Shown piece by piece: positions 1-6,705 of a stretch of 7,103 nt of DNA. Both the position numbers and the translations under genes were made by a program. Origin of the DNA: Gammaproteobacteria bacterium (GTDB lineage Bacteria > Pseudomonadota > Gammaproteobacteria > Pseudomonadales > Pseudohongiellaceae). Positions within the stretch are counted from its first letter, which is position 1. Each line of letters starts with the position of its first letter. The notes below the pieces were generated by a model that was not told the DNA's origin, made no database searches, and worked only from the letters and a program-made list of their open reading frames with translations. The stretch lies in assembly GCA_003514305.1 (NCBI GenBank), contig DORE01000174.1, forward strand, positions 5,087-12,189, read 5' to 3'.

Positions 1-1947
1 GATGTCTTTGAACTTGAAGTGGCCACGGATCCGCAGATTTCGCCTGACGGGAGCAAGGTTGCTTATGTGAGAACTGCAAATGACATTATGACCGATCGTG
101 CTCGCGCCAATATATGGCTCGTCAGTGCTGACGGAACGGACCATCGTCCTCTTTTATCAGGCACTGAATCGTATTCCAGCCCACGCTGGTCCCATGACGG
201 CACGCGTCTGGCTTATGTGTCTAGCTCAGAGGGCAGGGGCCCGCAACTTTATGTTCGCTGGATGGACACCGGACAGACCGCGCTGTTGACTAATCTACAG
301 AGTGCGCCGAGAGGGATTTACTGGTCTCGAGACGACTCCCATATTGCATTTTCAGCACTGGTTGCGACGGCAGAAAACGAGCTTGCAACTGCGCCAGTTA
401 AACCAGATGGAGCCGATTGGGCGCCGGGTGTCAAAGTCATCAGTGAATTAAATTATCGTGCTGATGGACGCGGTTACCTCGAGGCTGGCTATTTTCAGAT
501 TTTCATTTTGCCGGCCGAAGGTGGCACGCCACGGCAAATTACTCAAGGTGAGTTTAATCATGGGGGTAAATTGGATTGGACGCCTGAAGGCAATGAAATC
601 ATTTTTTCAGCCAATCGTCATGAAGACTGGCGGGAGCGTGGGCGCAACAGTGATTTGTGGATGATGAATGTTGCCACAGGGATAATGCAGCAGCTTACTA
701 TAAGGAATGGGCCAGATTATGCTCCTAGCCTCTCGCCAGATGGCAGTCGCATAGCCTATCTGGGCTATGACGACCGTTTGATGGGCTACCACAATTCGCA
801 AGTCAATGTTCTAGATCTGAAGAGCGGGAATATTTCGCAGCTTACTAGAGGCTTCGACAGATCGATTGATTCGGTCGAATGGGCAGGCAGTTCCAGTCAA
901 CTGCTGATCTCGTTTGATGATTACGGGATGCGCAAACTCGCCTCACTGGACATGGAAGGGAATATGCTAACGCTTGTATCTAACGTCGGTAGTGCCGATA
1001 TATCGCGCCCCTATACTAGTGGAAATTTTACCGTAGCGACTGACGGAGCTTATGCCTACACGGCGGGAGGAGCGGCTCGTCCGGCGGACGTAGCAGCTGG
1101 GCATGGTGACAAGGCTATGCGGCTTACCGACCTTAATGCCGACCTTCTTGATCATAAGATCCTTGGTGAGGTAAGAGAAATTAACTGGCGCTCGTCAGTG
1201 GGTGATCATGATATTTCCGGTTGGCTGGTAACTCCGCCGGGGTTTGATGAATCGAAGGATTATCCGCTGCTCTTGGAAATTCATGGAGGACCTTTTACTG
1301 CCTATGGGCCTCATTTCTCTACTGAAGTCCAGCTCTATGCAGCAGCGGGCTATGTTGTGCTTTATACCAATCCTAGAGGCTCCACCAGCTATGGTTACGA
1401 ATTTGCCAATGAGATTCATCACAATTACCCCAGTGAGGACTATGACGATCTGATGTCGGGGATCGACGCGGTAATCGAAATGGGTTTCATTGATGAAGAG
1501 CAGCTTTTCGTTACCGGTGGATCGGGTGGTGGTGTACTCACTGCATGGATTGTTGGTAATACGGAACGCTTTGCTGCGGCGGCGGTTGCTAAACCCGTTA
1601 TTAATTGGATAAGCCACGCTTTATACAGTGATATTCCAGAGGGCGTGACCCGTTACTGGTTCGAACAGCTGCCTTGGGAAGATTTTGGCGCCTATTGGGC
1701 TCGTTCACCATTATCGCTTGTTGGGAATGTCACGACACCCACTCTTTTACTCACCGGAGAAGCAGACTACCGCACGCCGATTGCTGAGTCCGAGCAGTAT
1801 TTTCAGGCGCTTAAATTGCAGGAGGTTGATACCGCGATGGTGCGGATACCTGAGGCGTCGCATGGGATTGCGAGCAGACCTTCTCACCAGATTGCCAAGG
1901 TAGACAATATTCTTGCATGGTTTGCGCGTTATCGAGATGCTAACTAG
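1..1947 (+). CDS. S9 family serine peptidase (prolyl oligopeptidase / acylaminoacyl-peptidase type), 5'-truncated by window edge
   Basis: The reading frame is open from base 1 and gives 648 residues. The GTG at 19 is probably not the start, because the codons before it (DVFELEVATDPQISPDG) already read as the usual N-terminus of this family, so a start and any signal peptide lie outside the window. Residues about 10-370 hold repeated propeller-type motifs (ISPDGSKVAYV, WSHDGTRLAYV, LSPDGSRIAYL). The C-terminal alpha/beta-hydrolase domain follows, with the oxyanion-type HGGP at residue 428. The expected catalytic triad is complete: Ser508 in GGSGGG, Asp589 in LTGEADYRTP and His621 in EASHGI. 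Family members cleave oligopeptides or N-acylated peptides, and many are periplasmic; substrate and location here are inferred only. The nucleophile elbow has Gly where many relatives have Tyr (GGSYGG). It converges on the DUF488 remnant and does not look operonic with the mod genes. Confidence 0.93.
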   Translation, partial: DVFELEVATDPQISPDGSKVAYVRTANDIMTDRARANIWLVSADGTDHRPLLSGTESYSSPRWSHDGTRLAYVSSSEGRGPQLYVRWMDTGQTALLTNLQSAPRGIYWSRDDSHIAFSALVATAENELATAPVKPDGADWAPGVKVISELNYRADGRGYLEAGYFQIFILPAEGGTPRQITQGEFNHGGKLDWTPEGNEIIFSANRHEDWRERGRNSDLWMMNVATGIMQQLTIRNGPDYAPSLSPDGSRIAYLGYDDRLMGYHNSQVNVLDLKSGNISQLTRGFDRSIDSVEWAGSSSQLLISFDDYGMRKLASLDMEGNMLTLVSNVGSADISRPYTSGNFTVATDGAYAYTAGGAARPADVAAGHGDKAMRLTDLNADLLDHKILGEVREINWRSSVGDHDISGWLVTPPGFDESKDYPLLLEIHGGPFTAYGPHFSTEVQLYAAAGYVVLYTNPRGSTSYGYEFANEIHHNYPSEDYDDLMSGIDAVIEMGFIDEEQLFVTGGSGGGVLTAWIVGNTERFAAAAVAKPVINWISHALYSDIPEGVTRYWFEQLPWEDFGAYWARSPLSLVGNVTTPTLLLTGEADYRTPIAESEQYFQALKLQEVDTAMVRIPEASHGIASRPSHQIAKVDNILAWFARYRDAN

Positions 1948-1981
1948 GAGTGGGCCGGATCTCTGTCCTTGCTAGCTATGA

Positions 1982-2016
1982 TTTTTAAACCCGGAGCGGC
2001 ATCGCGGTGCGGTTTT
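1982..2016. terminator. Possible bidirectional terminator hairpin
   Basis: AAACC at 1987-1991 can pair with GGTTT at 2011-2015 around a GC-rich interior that can itself fold (GCG 1996-1998 with CGC 2003-2005). A run of T (2013-2016) lies on the plus-strand side and T5 (1982-1986) on the other. It sits between the stop of the S9 peptidase (1947) and the end of the convergent DUF488 remnant (2033), where a shared terminator is expected. The stem is imperfect, so this is a weak call. Confidence 0.35.
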
Positions 2017-2032
2017 CTGATTCCTGTGTTTT

Positions 2033-2588
2033 TTAAACTGCTGCCGGTAGGCGACGGTCGCCCCCATTTTCGTTTAAGAATGGGCCCTGCGCCAATCGAA
2101 TGATGGGAATCAGCCTATGCCCCAGTTCAGTTTGTGGCTCCAACTCGCCATTGGAAGTAAGGTGTTTTATGTCAAGATTTTCCTTACGCAGTAGGTGTCA
2201 GCCCGCCAGATGGCTTCGATGGCAGAATGCGGCATCTTCTCCTGCTCACACCAGCTCGATCTTCAGGCCTTCACTCAGGCCATTGCGTAATCGCGCTATA
2301 CTGGCGAGGAATTCATACACTCTTGCCTAAGCCGGTCAATTTGCACCTGACCTGTCACATCATAGCGCCTGAGATCACGTGAGCGGAGTCCTAGTTCCTT
2401 ACCTTGAGAATACATTGAAGCTTGTTTTCTTTCAGGGTCCTCTGTAGACGTAAGGGGCGTCGTCATGACAAGCGCTACTGCGATGGTAAAGACCGAATGT
2501 CGCCGACGACTGCAATGTTGTAGCGTTCGAGTTGCTTCAGGAATTTTCCCCGTGTCTTGGCAGCATAACCAATACGGAATAGGGCCAT
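2033..2588 (-). pseudogene. DUF488-family protein, degraded (frameshifts and stops)
   Basis: No intact ORF exists here, but a DUF488-like protein can be read across three minus-strand frames. Frame one starts at ATG 2588 and gives MALFRIGYAAKTRGKF, then LERYNIAVVGDIRSLPSQ, matching the family's IGY and D(V/I)RS-P signatures. It meets TAG at 2477-2475 and TGA at 2465-2463 and resumes as LQRTLKENKLQC. After a shift near 2404-2412 the next frame gives GKELGLRSRDLRRYD and TGQVQIDRLRQ. After a second shift near 2315-2330 the third frame gives EFLASIARLRNGLSEGLK, then AGEDAAFCHRSHLAG, the family's CHR region, with TGA at 2248-2246 and 2200-2198, ending at TAA 2035-2033. Segment order and total length (about 180 codons) fit a complete ancestral gene, so it decayed in place and was not cut. 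DUF488 function is poorly defined and none is assigned. The 101-codon ORF at 2296-2601 is only a fragment of it. Confidence 0.85.
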
Positions 2589-2638
2589 TGACACCTTGCA
2601 AATCCGCTTAGCTTGATTGAGCGATGAAAGCAACTTTA

Positions 2639-2681
2639 TATCAGCAAGTAAGCTTTATCAGAAAATGCTAATGTACTGATA
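2639..2681. repeat. Three TATCAG/CTGATA hexamers upstream of the mod operator
   Basis: TATCAG occurs at 2639-2644 and again at 2656-2661, in a similar context (CTTTATatCAG and CTTTATCAG), and its reverse complement CTGATA at 2676-2681. The start-to-start spacings are 17 and 20 bp. The stretch is AT-rich and lies in the short region between the DUF488 remnant and the modB promoter. It could be an upstream regulator or IHF-type region, but no known consensus is recognised and short AT-rich repeats can arise by chance. Confidence 0.3.
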
Positions 2682-2696
2682 TGTATGATAAAAATA

Positions 2697-2725
2697 TTGT
2701 CTAACGCTATATATAATGCTATACA
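2697..2725 (+). promoter_or_regulatory. Candidate modBC promoter overlapping the ModE box
   Basis: TTGTCT (2697-2702) and TATACA (2720-2725) are separated by 17 bp, and the latter is preceded by TGC, giving an extended -10 element. A perfect TATAAT is also present at 2712-2717 but has no good -35 at the proper distance. Either -10 lies inside the ModE-like palindrome, the arrangement expected for repression by promoter occlusion. A start point near 2732 would leave a leader of about 25 nt before modB. Confidence 0.55.
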
Positions 2726-2730
2726 GCGAC
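2703..2730. promoter_or_regulatory. ModE-type molybdate operator (Mo box)
   Basis: The core is an inverted repeat, CGCTATATA (2705-2713), six bases, then TATACAGCG (2720-2728). The arms differ from perfect complementarity at one position. As I recall it, the enterobacterial ModE consensus is ATCGNTATATA, six bases, TATATAACGAT. Here the left half (2703-2713) differs at one position and the right half (2720-2730) at two, besides the N-paired position, with the same 6-bp spacer. In known cases molybdate-bound ModE represses the mod operon from such a site. Its position 27 bp before modB supports this, although the local modE gene is itself broken. Confidence 0.82.
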
Positions 2731-2746
2731 TTGAGTCAGTTTCCTC

Positions 2747-2750
2747 GGAG
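2747..2750 (+). promoter_or_regulatory. Ribosome binding site of modB
   Basis: GGAG lies 5 nt upstream of the ATG at 2756 and fixes this start. Confidence 0.75.
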
Positions 2751-2755
2751 TAAGC

Positions 2756-3451
2756 ATGCCCCTCAGCGCAGCCGACTGGTCCGCGATCAGCCTCAGCCTG
2801 CAACTAGCCACCGCGACTACGGGTATTTTGCTGCTCCTTGGCACGCCTCTGGCTTGGTGGCTTGCGCGGACTGGTTCTTGGCTGAAAGGGCCGGTTGCGG
2901 CAATCGTTGCCTTACCCCTGGTTTTGCCTCCAACGGTTATTGGGTTCTACTTGCTTATAGCCATGAGCCCGAGCGGACCGGTTGGTCATTTGACTGAAGC
3001 GCTGGGTTTGGGAACGCTGCCCTTCACATTTAGGGGATTGGTGGTGGGTTCGGTATGCTACTCCATGCCTTTCGTCGTGCAGCCGCTACAGAATGCGTTT
3101 ACTGTTATCGGACAGCGTCCGTTGGAGATGGCTGCCACCCTTCGGGCGAACACCTGGGACCAGTTTCTCCACGTCGTCTTGCCCATGGCGGCTCCCGGGT
3201 TCGTATCTGCCAGTGTTTTGGGTTTCGCTCATACGCTCGGCGAATTTGGCGTGGTGCTGATGATTGGGGGCAACATCCCCAGTCAAACCCGCGTGGTTTC
3301 AGTACAGATTTATGATCACGTCGAAGCGCTGGATTACGCTGAAGCCCATTGGCTGGCAGGTAGTATGATTTTGTTCTCGTTCCTCATTTTGCTTTTGCTC
3401 TATCTGACTTCTGGAAAGTCAGCCGCAGATAGTTTGCAACTTCGCAGTTGA
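2756..3451 (+). CDS. modB: Molybdate ABC transporter permease ModB
   Basis: This 231-residue inner-membrane protein has the normal ModB length. It forms the dimeric channel through which molybdate, delivered by ModA, crosses the membrane using ATP hydrolysed by ModC. Hydrophobic segments are seen near residues 12-36, 45-68, 92-112, 146-170 and 198-217. PLVLPPTVIGFYLL near 54-67 is typical of molybdate/tungstate permeases. The cytoplasmic EAA loop that contacts the ATPase lies near 124-148 (EMAATLRANTWDQF, then LPMAAPG), followed by GFAHTLGEFG. The ATG at 2756 has a good Shine-Dalgarno and follows the Mo box directly. modA, which normally precedes modB, is absent here. The gene is intact, unlike modE and the DUF488 gene nearby. 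The family assignment is firm; molybdate over tungstate is supported by the ModE-type operator and by modC. Confidence 0.95.
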   Translation: MPLSAADWSAISLSLQLATATTGILLLLGTPLAWWLARTGSWLKGPVAAIVALPLVLPPTVIGFYLLIAMSPSGPVGHLTEALGLGTLPFTFRGLVVGSVCYSMPFVVQPLQNAFTVIGQRPLEMAATLRANTWDQFLHVVLPMAAPGFVSASVLGFAHTLGEFGVVLMIGGNIPSQTRVVSVQIYDHVEALDYAEAHWLAGSMILFSFLILLLLYLTSGKSAADSLQLRS

Positions 3452-3465
3452 GTTATGCTTTTACA

Positions 3466-4587
3466 ATGAATTCACCTTACGACCAGAAGCAGTTAATCGA
3501 GGCCAATTTCAGCGTGAAGCTGTCGGCACCCTTCGATTCGAAGGAAGTACCAACCTTTGAACTTGTAATTGACGAACGGCTGGCTGTCCACGGGATCACC
3601 GCTATCTTCGGTCCATCTGGTTGCGGCAAGACCACTTTGTTACGTGCTATTGCAGGGCTTCAGCCAATTCACAGCGGAGTTTTGAAAGTTAAAGGAGTCG
3701 TCTGGCATGATCAGGTAAGGTCTTTGCCTACGCATCAACGTCCAATCGGATTCGTATTTCAGGAGGCTAGTCTGTTTGAGCATTTAACCGTGGCTGGTAA
3801 TCTTGAGTTTGCGAGTAAGCGTGCGCTTGAAAGTTTCCGACCTAAACAAGTTCAAGAGATCACAGAGTTTCTGGAAATTGATCAATTACTTTCGAAGAAA
3901 CCTGCCCGGCTTTCCGGAGGAGAACGCCAGCGCGTTGCCATAGCTCGGGCGTTATTGGTCAGACCGCAACTGCTATTGATGGACGAACCTTTAGCTGCTT
4001 TGGATCAGACGCGCAAACGGGAAATTCTTCCATTTCTGAAACGGCTCAGGTCGGAGTCTGATGTTCCTATTATTTATGTCACTCATGCGCTCGATGAGGT
4101 CACCCATTTGGCAGATGATTTGCTGATCATGGAAAAGGGCCGCGTTGAGGCCAGAGGTTCTGTTGATGAAGTTCTGACTCGGCTTGATGTTCCGAGGATG
4201 CTTGGTGAGGAGGCAGGAGCGATTGTTGAAGGGAAAGTCACTAAGCGTGATACTCAGTGGCATCTGCTGAGAGTAGATTTTAGTGGCGGCCATTTATGGT
4301 TAAGGGACAGCGGTGAAGCACTTGGCCAGTCCGCTCGTATCAGAATTCTGGCAAGAGATGTGAGTTTGTCTATTGCCGACGAGCAAGCGAGTAGCATTTT
4401 GAACAGACTGCCGGCAACAGTGATCGCCATGGCGGATGATATTGATCAAGCTATGCTTCTGGTGCGACTTGCCGTGGGAAACACCGTGTTATTGGCTCGA
4501 ATATCGAGAAGGTCAGCTTCACAGCTCGAGCTTAACCAGAATCAACCGCTTTGGATTCAGATAAAATCCGTGGCCATTCTGCATTGA
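3466..4587 (+). CDS. modC: Molybdate ABC transporter ATP-binding protein ModC
   Basis: A 373-residue ATPase that powers molybdate import through ModB. The nucleotide-binding domain is complete: Walker A GPSGCGKTT at residues 49-57, Q-loop Gln99 in FVFQE, signature LSGGERQRV at 149-157, Walker B LLLMDEP at 169-175 and switch His207 in YVTHALDE. After about residue 240 comes the C-terminal extension of ModC-type ATPases, with a TOBE/Mop-like oxyanion-binding region near 305-372 (LPATVIAMADDIDQ, then LARISRRSASQL). Length is typical for ModC. Start choice: ATG 3466 lies 14 nt after the modB stop. An in-frame TTG at 3448 overlaps that stop and would add six residues; neither has a clear Shine-Dalgarno, so translational coupling to modB is likely. 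The last 31 bp overlap the convergent modE remnant. Confidence 0.95.
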   Translation: MNSPYDQKQLIEANFSVKLSAPFDSKEVPTFELVIDERLAVHGITAIFGPSGCGKTTLLRAIAGLQPIHSGVLKVKGVVWHDQVRSLPTHQRPIGFVFQEASLFEHLTVAGNLEFASKRALESFRPKQVQEITEFLEIDQLLSKKPARLSGGERQRVAIARALLVRPQLLLMDEPLAALDQTRKREILPFLKRLRSESDVPIIYVTHALDEVTHLADDLLIMEKGRVEARGSVDEVLTRLDVPRMLGEEAGAIVEGKVTKRDTQWHLLRVDFSGGHLWLRDSGEALGQSARIRILARDVSLSIADEQASSILNRLPATVIAMADDIDQAMLLVRLAVGNTVLLARISRRSASQLELNQNQPLWIQIKSVAILH

Positions 4588-5338
4588 CCAAAGTTTTGAT
4601 TGAGGCTTACACCCTGAATAAGTATAACTATTGCGGTCATGGTTTTGCTATCACCCAGAGCCAGAGTAACTTCAGCATTTATTTCGCTTCGCATGATCTG
4701 GCTGACCACTCCGGTAAGCAGATTTTGGGCGCTTTCCCTGATCGAAAGACCCTTATTGAGTAACAGCCAGGAAGAATTAATCAGCACAAGAGATTTGCTA
4801 TCGGTTTCAAGCTCTATGCGCTCGGCGCTGTCATTGGTGATTATGGCGATGGAGCCGAAGGCATCCCTTGGAGCCAGTTCAATCTTCCTATTCACCGAGC
4901 CCTGGAATGCGTGAGACGCGGCCGTGATACTGGTTCTTCTCGATAGATCCCAGCTGCCCTTAACGGAGTTACTGCGCAATATTCACACATGGCGCACTGT
5001 CTTGCTGAGCCGTTCTATGAGCCCTCAGTGTTTCTCCTCTAAGGCATCAAAGCTTGAAAGCATCTGATTCCAAAATTCAGTTAATTTTTTGTCTCCTCCC
5101 TTGCCTTCTTCTGCGGGGCGAATCACCAGTGGTCTTGTAGACGAGTGTTCATAGCGCCAGCACGATCCCAGGCAGGCTTACAGCTTTTACCAATGCGGCG
5201 AGCGGCACGACGTATTGTTATAACGCCAACTGTAGCGCCTAGAAACGAATGATGAGTTTGAGAATACGATTTCTGTTTACCCTGTTGAAGAAACAGATCA
5301 GTTTTCAGGTTTGATCGCGCAGGACAGGAACGGCCCAT
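4557..5338 (-). pseudogene. modE: modE-like molybdate-responsive regulator, degraded
   Basis: A ModE protein can be reassembled from several minus-strand frames. The ATG 5338 frame gives LKTDLFLQQGKQ; a shifted frame gives VNRNRILKLIIRF and hits TAG at 5241-5239. The first frame then supplies the winged-helix core, ITIRRAARRIGKSCKPAWD then RAGAMN, corresponding to ModE's SI-QAA--IGISYK-AWD--D-MN. A shift near 5129 leads to LVIRPAEEGKGGDKKLTEF and LSSFDALEEKH, the ModE wing and dimerisation helix, then TGA at 5027-5025 and 4985-4983. The same frame continues with two Mop domains: a diverged one (RRTSITAASHAFQGSV, ITNDSAERIELE) and a better preserved one (LTGVVSQIMRSEINAEV, TLALGDSKTMTAIV). The extreme C-terminus is poorly matched. 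Active ModE senses molybdate and represses mod genes. It lies 31 bp after yeeE on the same strand. At least three frame changes and three stops make an intact product very unlikely. Confidence 0.87.
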
Positions 5339-5369
5339 GGTTTCAAAGTTGTTAATAAGCGCTTCACGG

Positions 5370-6554
5370 TCAGCGCAAGCCGAACCATGGTCTGAGTTTA
5401 GTGCCAACGCTGCTGCCGGCAAAAGCGGCTGCAAACCATAGCCATCCGTGTAGGCTAGTAGAGGAGATACCACCAAAGTAGGCGCCGATATTGCAGCCAT
5501 AGGCAATCCGGGCACCGAAGCCAAGGAGTAATCCCCCCAAAACAGCGGCTAGCAGGGCCCGTGCTGGAATGCGAAAAGACGGCGAGAATTCATTTGAAAG
5601 GCTGGCGGCCAAGAGAGCTCCGAGCACAATGCCGAAATTCATCACAGAGGACACGTCGTGAAACACGCTGGTATTTAACGTTGCATTGAGGGCGGGGCGA
5701 GTCCAATAAGCCCAGTGTGATACATCTATACCAATAGTGTTGAGCATTTTTGCTCCCCATAGGGCAAAGCTGGCAGTTACTCCCCATGGCCGTCCCGCAA
5801 GCATCAGTGTCGCTACGTTTACGAAGGCCAGTGCGAGTGCTCCAGCTAACAGTGGCCAGGGGCCTCGCAGTAAAGAGGGAGAGGTGACATTTGTTGTGGC
5901 AACTACATCACCGTGTTTGCGCTTCTCATTGGTCGCTGCAGTTAGGTAAACTGCGATAAGTAGAATCAGGCTCGTCAGAATTCCACCAGGAACACCGAGC
6001 TGATCGGACAGTGCTATCGGATTAAAGCCAGGTAAGCCCTGCCAGTTTTGCCAATAATAGGTGCCGATTACCGAACCTGCGATAAACCCTGCCAGAGTGA
6101 CCAGCATGCGCAAATTTCCCGCGCCGGCAGTGAAGAGCGTGCCAGAGGCACAGCCCCCTCCCAACTGCATACCGATGCCGAAGATAAAGGCGCCACATAA
6201 AACGGCAAGATTTACCGGTGCGATACTGCCGCGGATAGGAATACCAAATAAGTCGCCTTGCGCAATCAACGGGGTAAAGATTATGACCGTGGTGCCCAGC
6301 ATGATCATCTGCGCCCGCAGACCAGCACTGCGACCAGTGAGTGCAACCTCTCGCCATGCAGCTGTGAAGCCAAACGCTGCGCGGTAGAGAATGACGCCGG
6401 CCACCAATCCGACAAGAAACAGGCTTGCCTGTCGCCAGCCTAAATAACTGAACAAATATGTACACAGCAACAGCGTCGCGCTGGTGCTTAAAATCAGGCC
6501 GGTGCGGTTTCGTTGATGATCATAGTCGCGCGAAGGTGCTGTACTGAATAACAT
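5370..6554 (-). CDS. YeeE/YedE family sulfur-compound membrane transporter
   Basis: This 394-residue, highly hydrophobic protein carries the two hallmark cysteine motifs of the YeeE/YedE (DUF395, TsuA-like) family: LGGGCASGTLFTAGAGN with Cys135, and RIAYGCNIGAYFGGIS with Cys354 followed by SLHGW. Members sit in the inner membrane and take up thiosulfate or related sulfur compounds through a path lined by conserved cysteines; the exact substrate is inferred. Many transmembrane segments are visible, for example near 19-36, 43-60, 82-98, 112-130, 150-165, 198-216, 234-252, 307-326 and 340-358. I chose ATG 6554 because GGAG lies 5 nt before it. A GTG at 6602 would add 16 polar residues (MLKPESKETSNKTGAK) without a convincing ribosome site. 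It is divergent from the cupin gene and may be co-transcribed with the modE remnant downstream. Confidence 0.92.
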   Translation of the reverse strand: MLFSTAPSRDYDHQRNRTGLILSTSATLLLCTYLFSYLGWRQASLFLVGLVAGVILYRAAFGFTAAWREVALTGRSAGLRAQMIMLGTTVIIFTPLIAQGDLFGIPIRGSIAPVNLAVLCGAFIFGIGMQLGGGCASGTLFTAGAGNLRMLVTLAGFIAGSVIGTYYWQNWQGLPGFNPIALSDQLGVPGGILTSLILLIAVYLTAATNEKRKHGDVVATTNVTSPSLLRGPWPLLAGALALAFVNVATLMLAGRPWGVTASFALWGAKMLNTIGIDVSHWAYWTRPALNATLNTSVFHDVSSVMNFGIVLGALLAASLSNEFSPSFRIPARALLAAVLGGLLLGFGARIAYGCNIGAYFGGISSTSLHGWLWFAAAFAGSSVGTKLRPWFGLR

Positions 6555-6559
6555 TTTTG

Positions 6560-6563
6560 CTCC
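6560..6563 (-). promoter_or_regulatory. Ribosome binding site deciding the yeeE start
   Basis: On the minus strand GGAG lies 5 nt before ATG 6554, which favours this start over the in-frame GTG at 6602. Confidence 0.65.
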
Positions 6564-6612
6564 AGTCTTGTTGCTGGTTTCTTTTGATTCTGGCTTTAGC
6601 ACAGGAGTTAGT

Positions 6613-6650
6613 AAACAGTTGGCCTAAAATAACGTCTTAATGTACTGTTT
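6613..6650. promoter_or_regulatory. Inverted repeat in the yeeE/cupin divergent promoter region
   Basis: AAACAGT (6613-6619) and ACTGTTT (6644-6650) form perfect 7-bp arms separated by 24 bp, a start-to-start distance of 31 bp, close to three helical turns. It lies between the divergent yeeE (start 6554) and cupin gene (start 6706), where a shared operator would be expected. A second small palindrome, ATAG-A-CTAT, lies at 6668-6676, overlapping an AT-rich TATATA (6674-6679) that could be a -10 for the cupin gene. I cannot name a regulator. Confidence 0.35.
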
Positions 6651-6705
6651 CGTTTCTAAACACCAGGATAGACTATATACCAATCTTAACTCGTTCGCGT
6701 TTCTG

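Noticed and set aside
1195..1617. 140-codon minus-strand ORF opposite the S9 peptidase
   Set aside because: It lies antisense to the catalytic domain, whose motifs are all intact on the plus strand, and shows no recognisable domain.
2198..2248. In-frame TGA codons in the DUF488 remnant, one where relatives seem to have Cys before the CHR motif, suggesting selenocysteine
   Set aside because: The same gene also has TAG and TGA stops and two frame changes elsewhere, so general decay explains them; no SECIS-like hairpin was identified.
2296..2601. 101-codon minus-strand ORF as a gene
   Set aside because: Only its second half matches DUF488; its first half is out of frame with the family match, so it is a fragment of the pseudogene.
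1948..2755. Mobile element or IS remnant in the long stretch without genes
   Set aside because: No terminal inverted repeats, target duplications or transposase motifs were seen; the DUF488 remnant explains most of the stretch.
5123..5524. 133-codon minus-strand ORF as a gene
   Set aside because: Its first part lies inside yeeE in another frame and its last part is the modE helix-turn-helix remnant.
6022..6465. 147-codon minus-strand ORF rich in Arg, His and Trp
   Set aside because: It is the shifted frame of yeeE; its composition is unlike a real protein.
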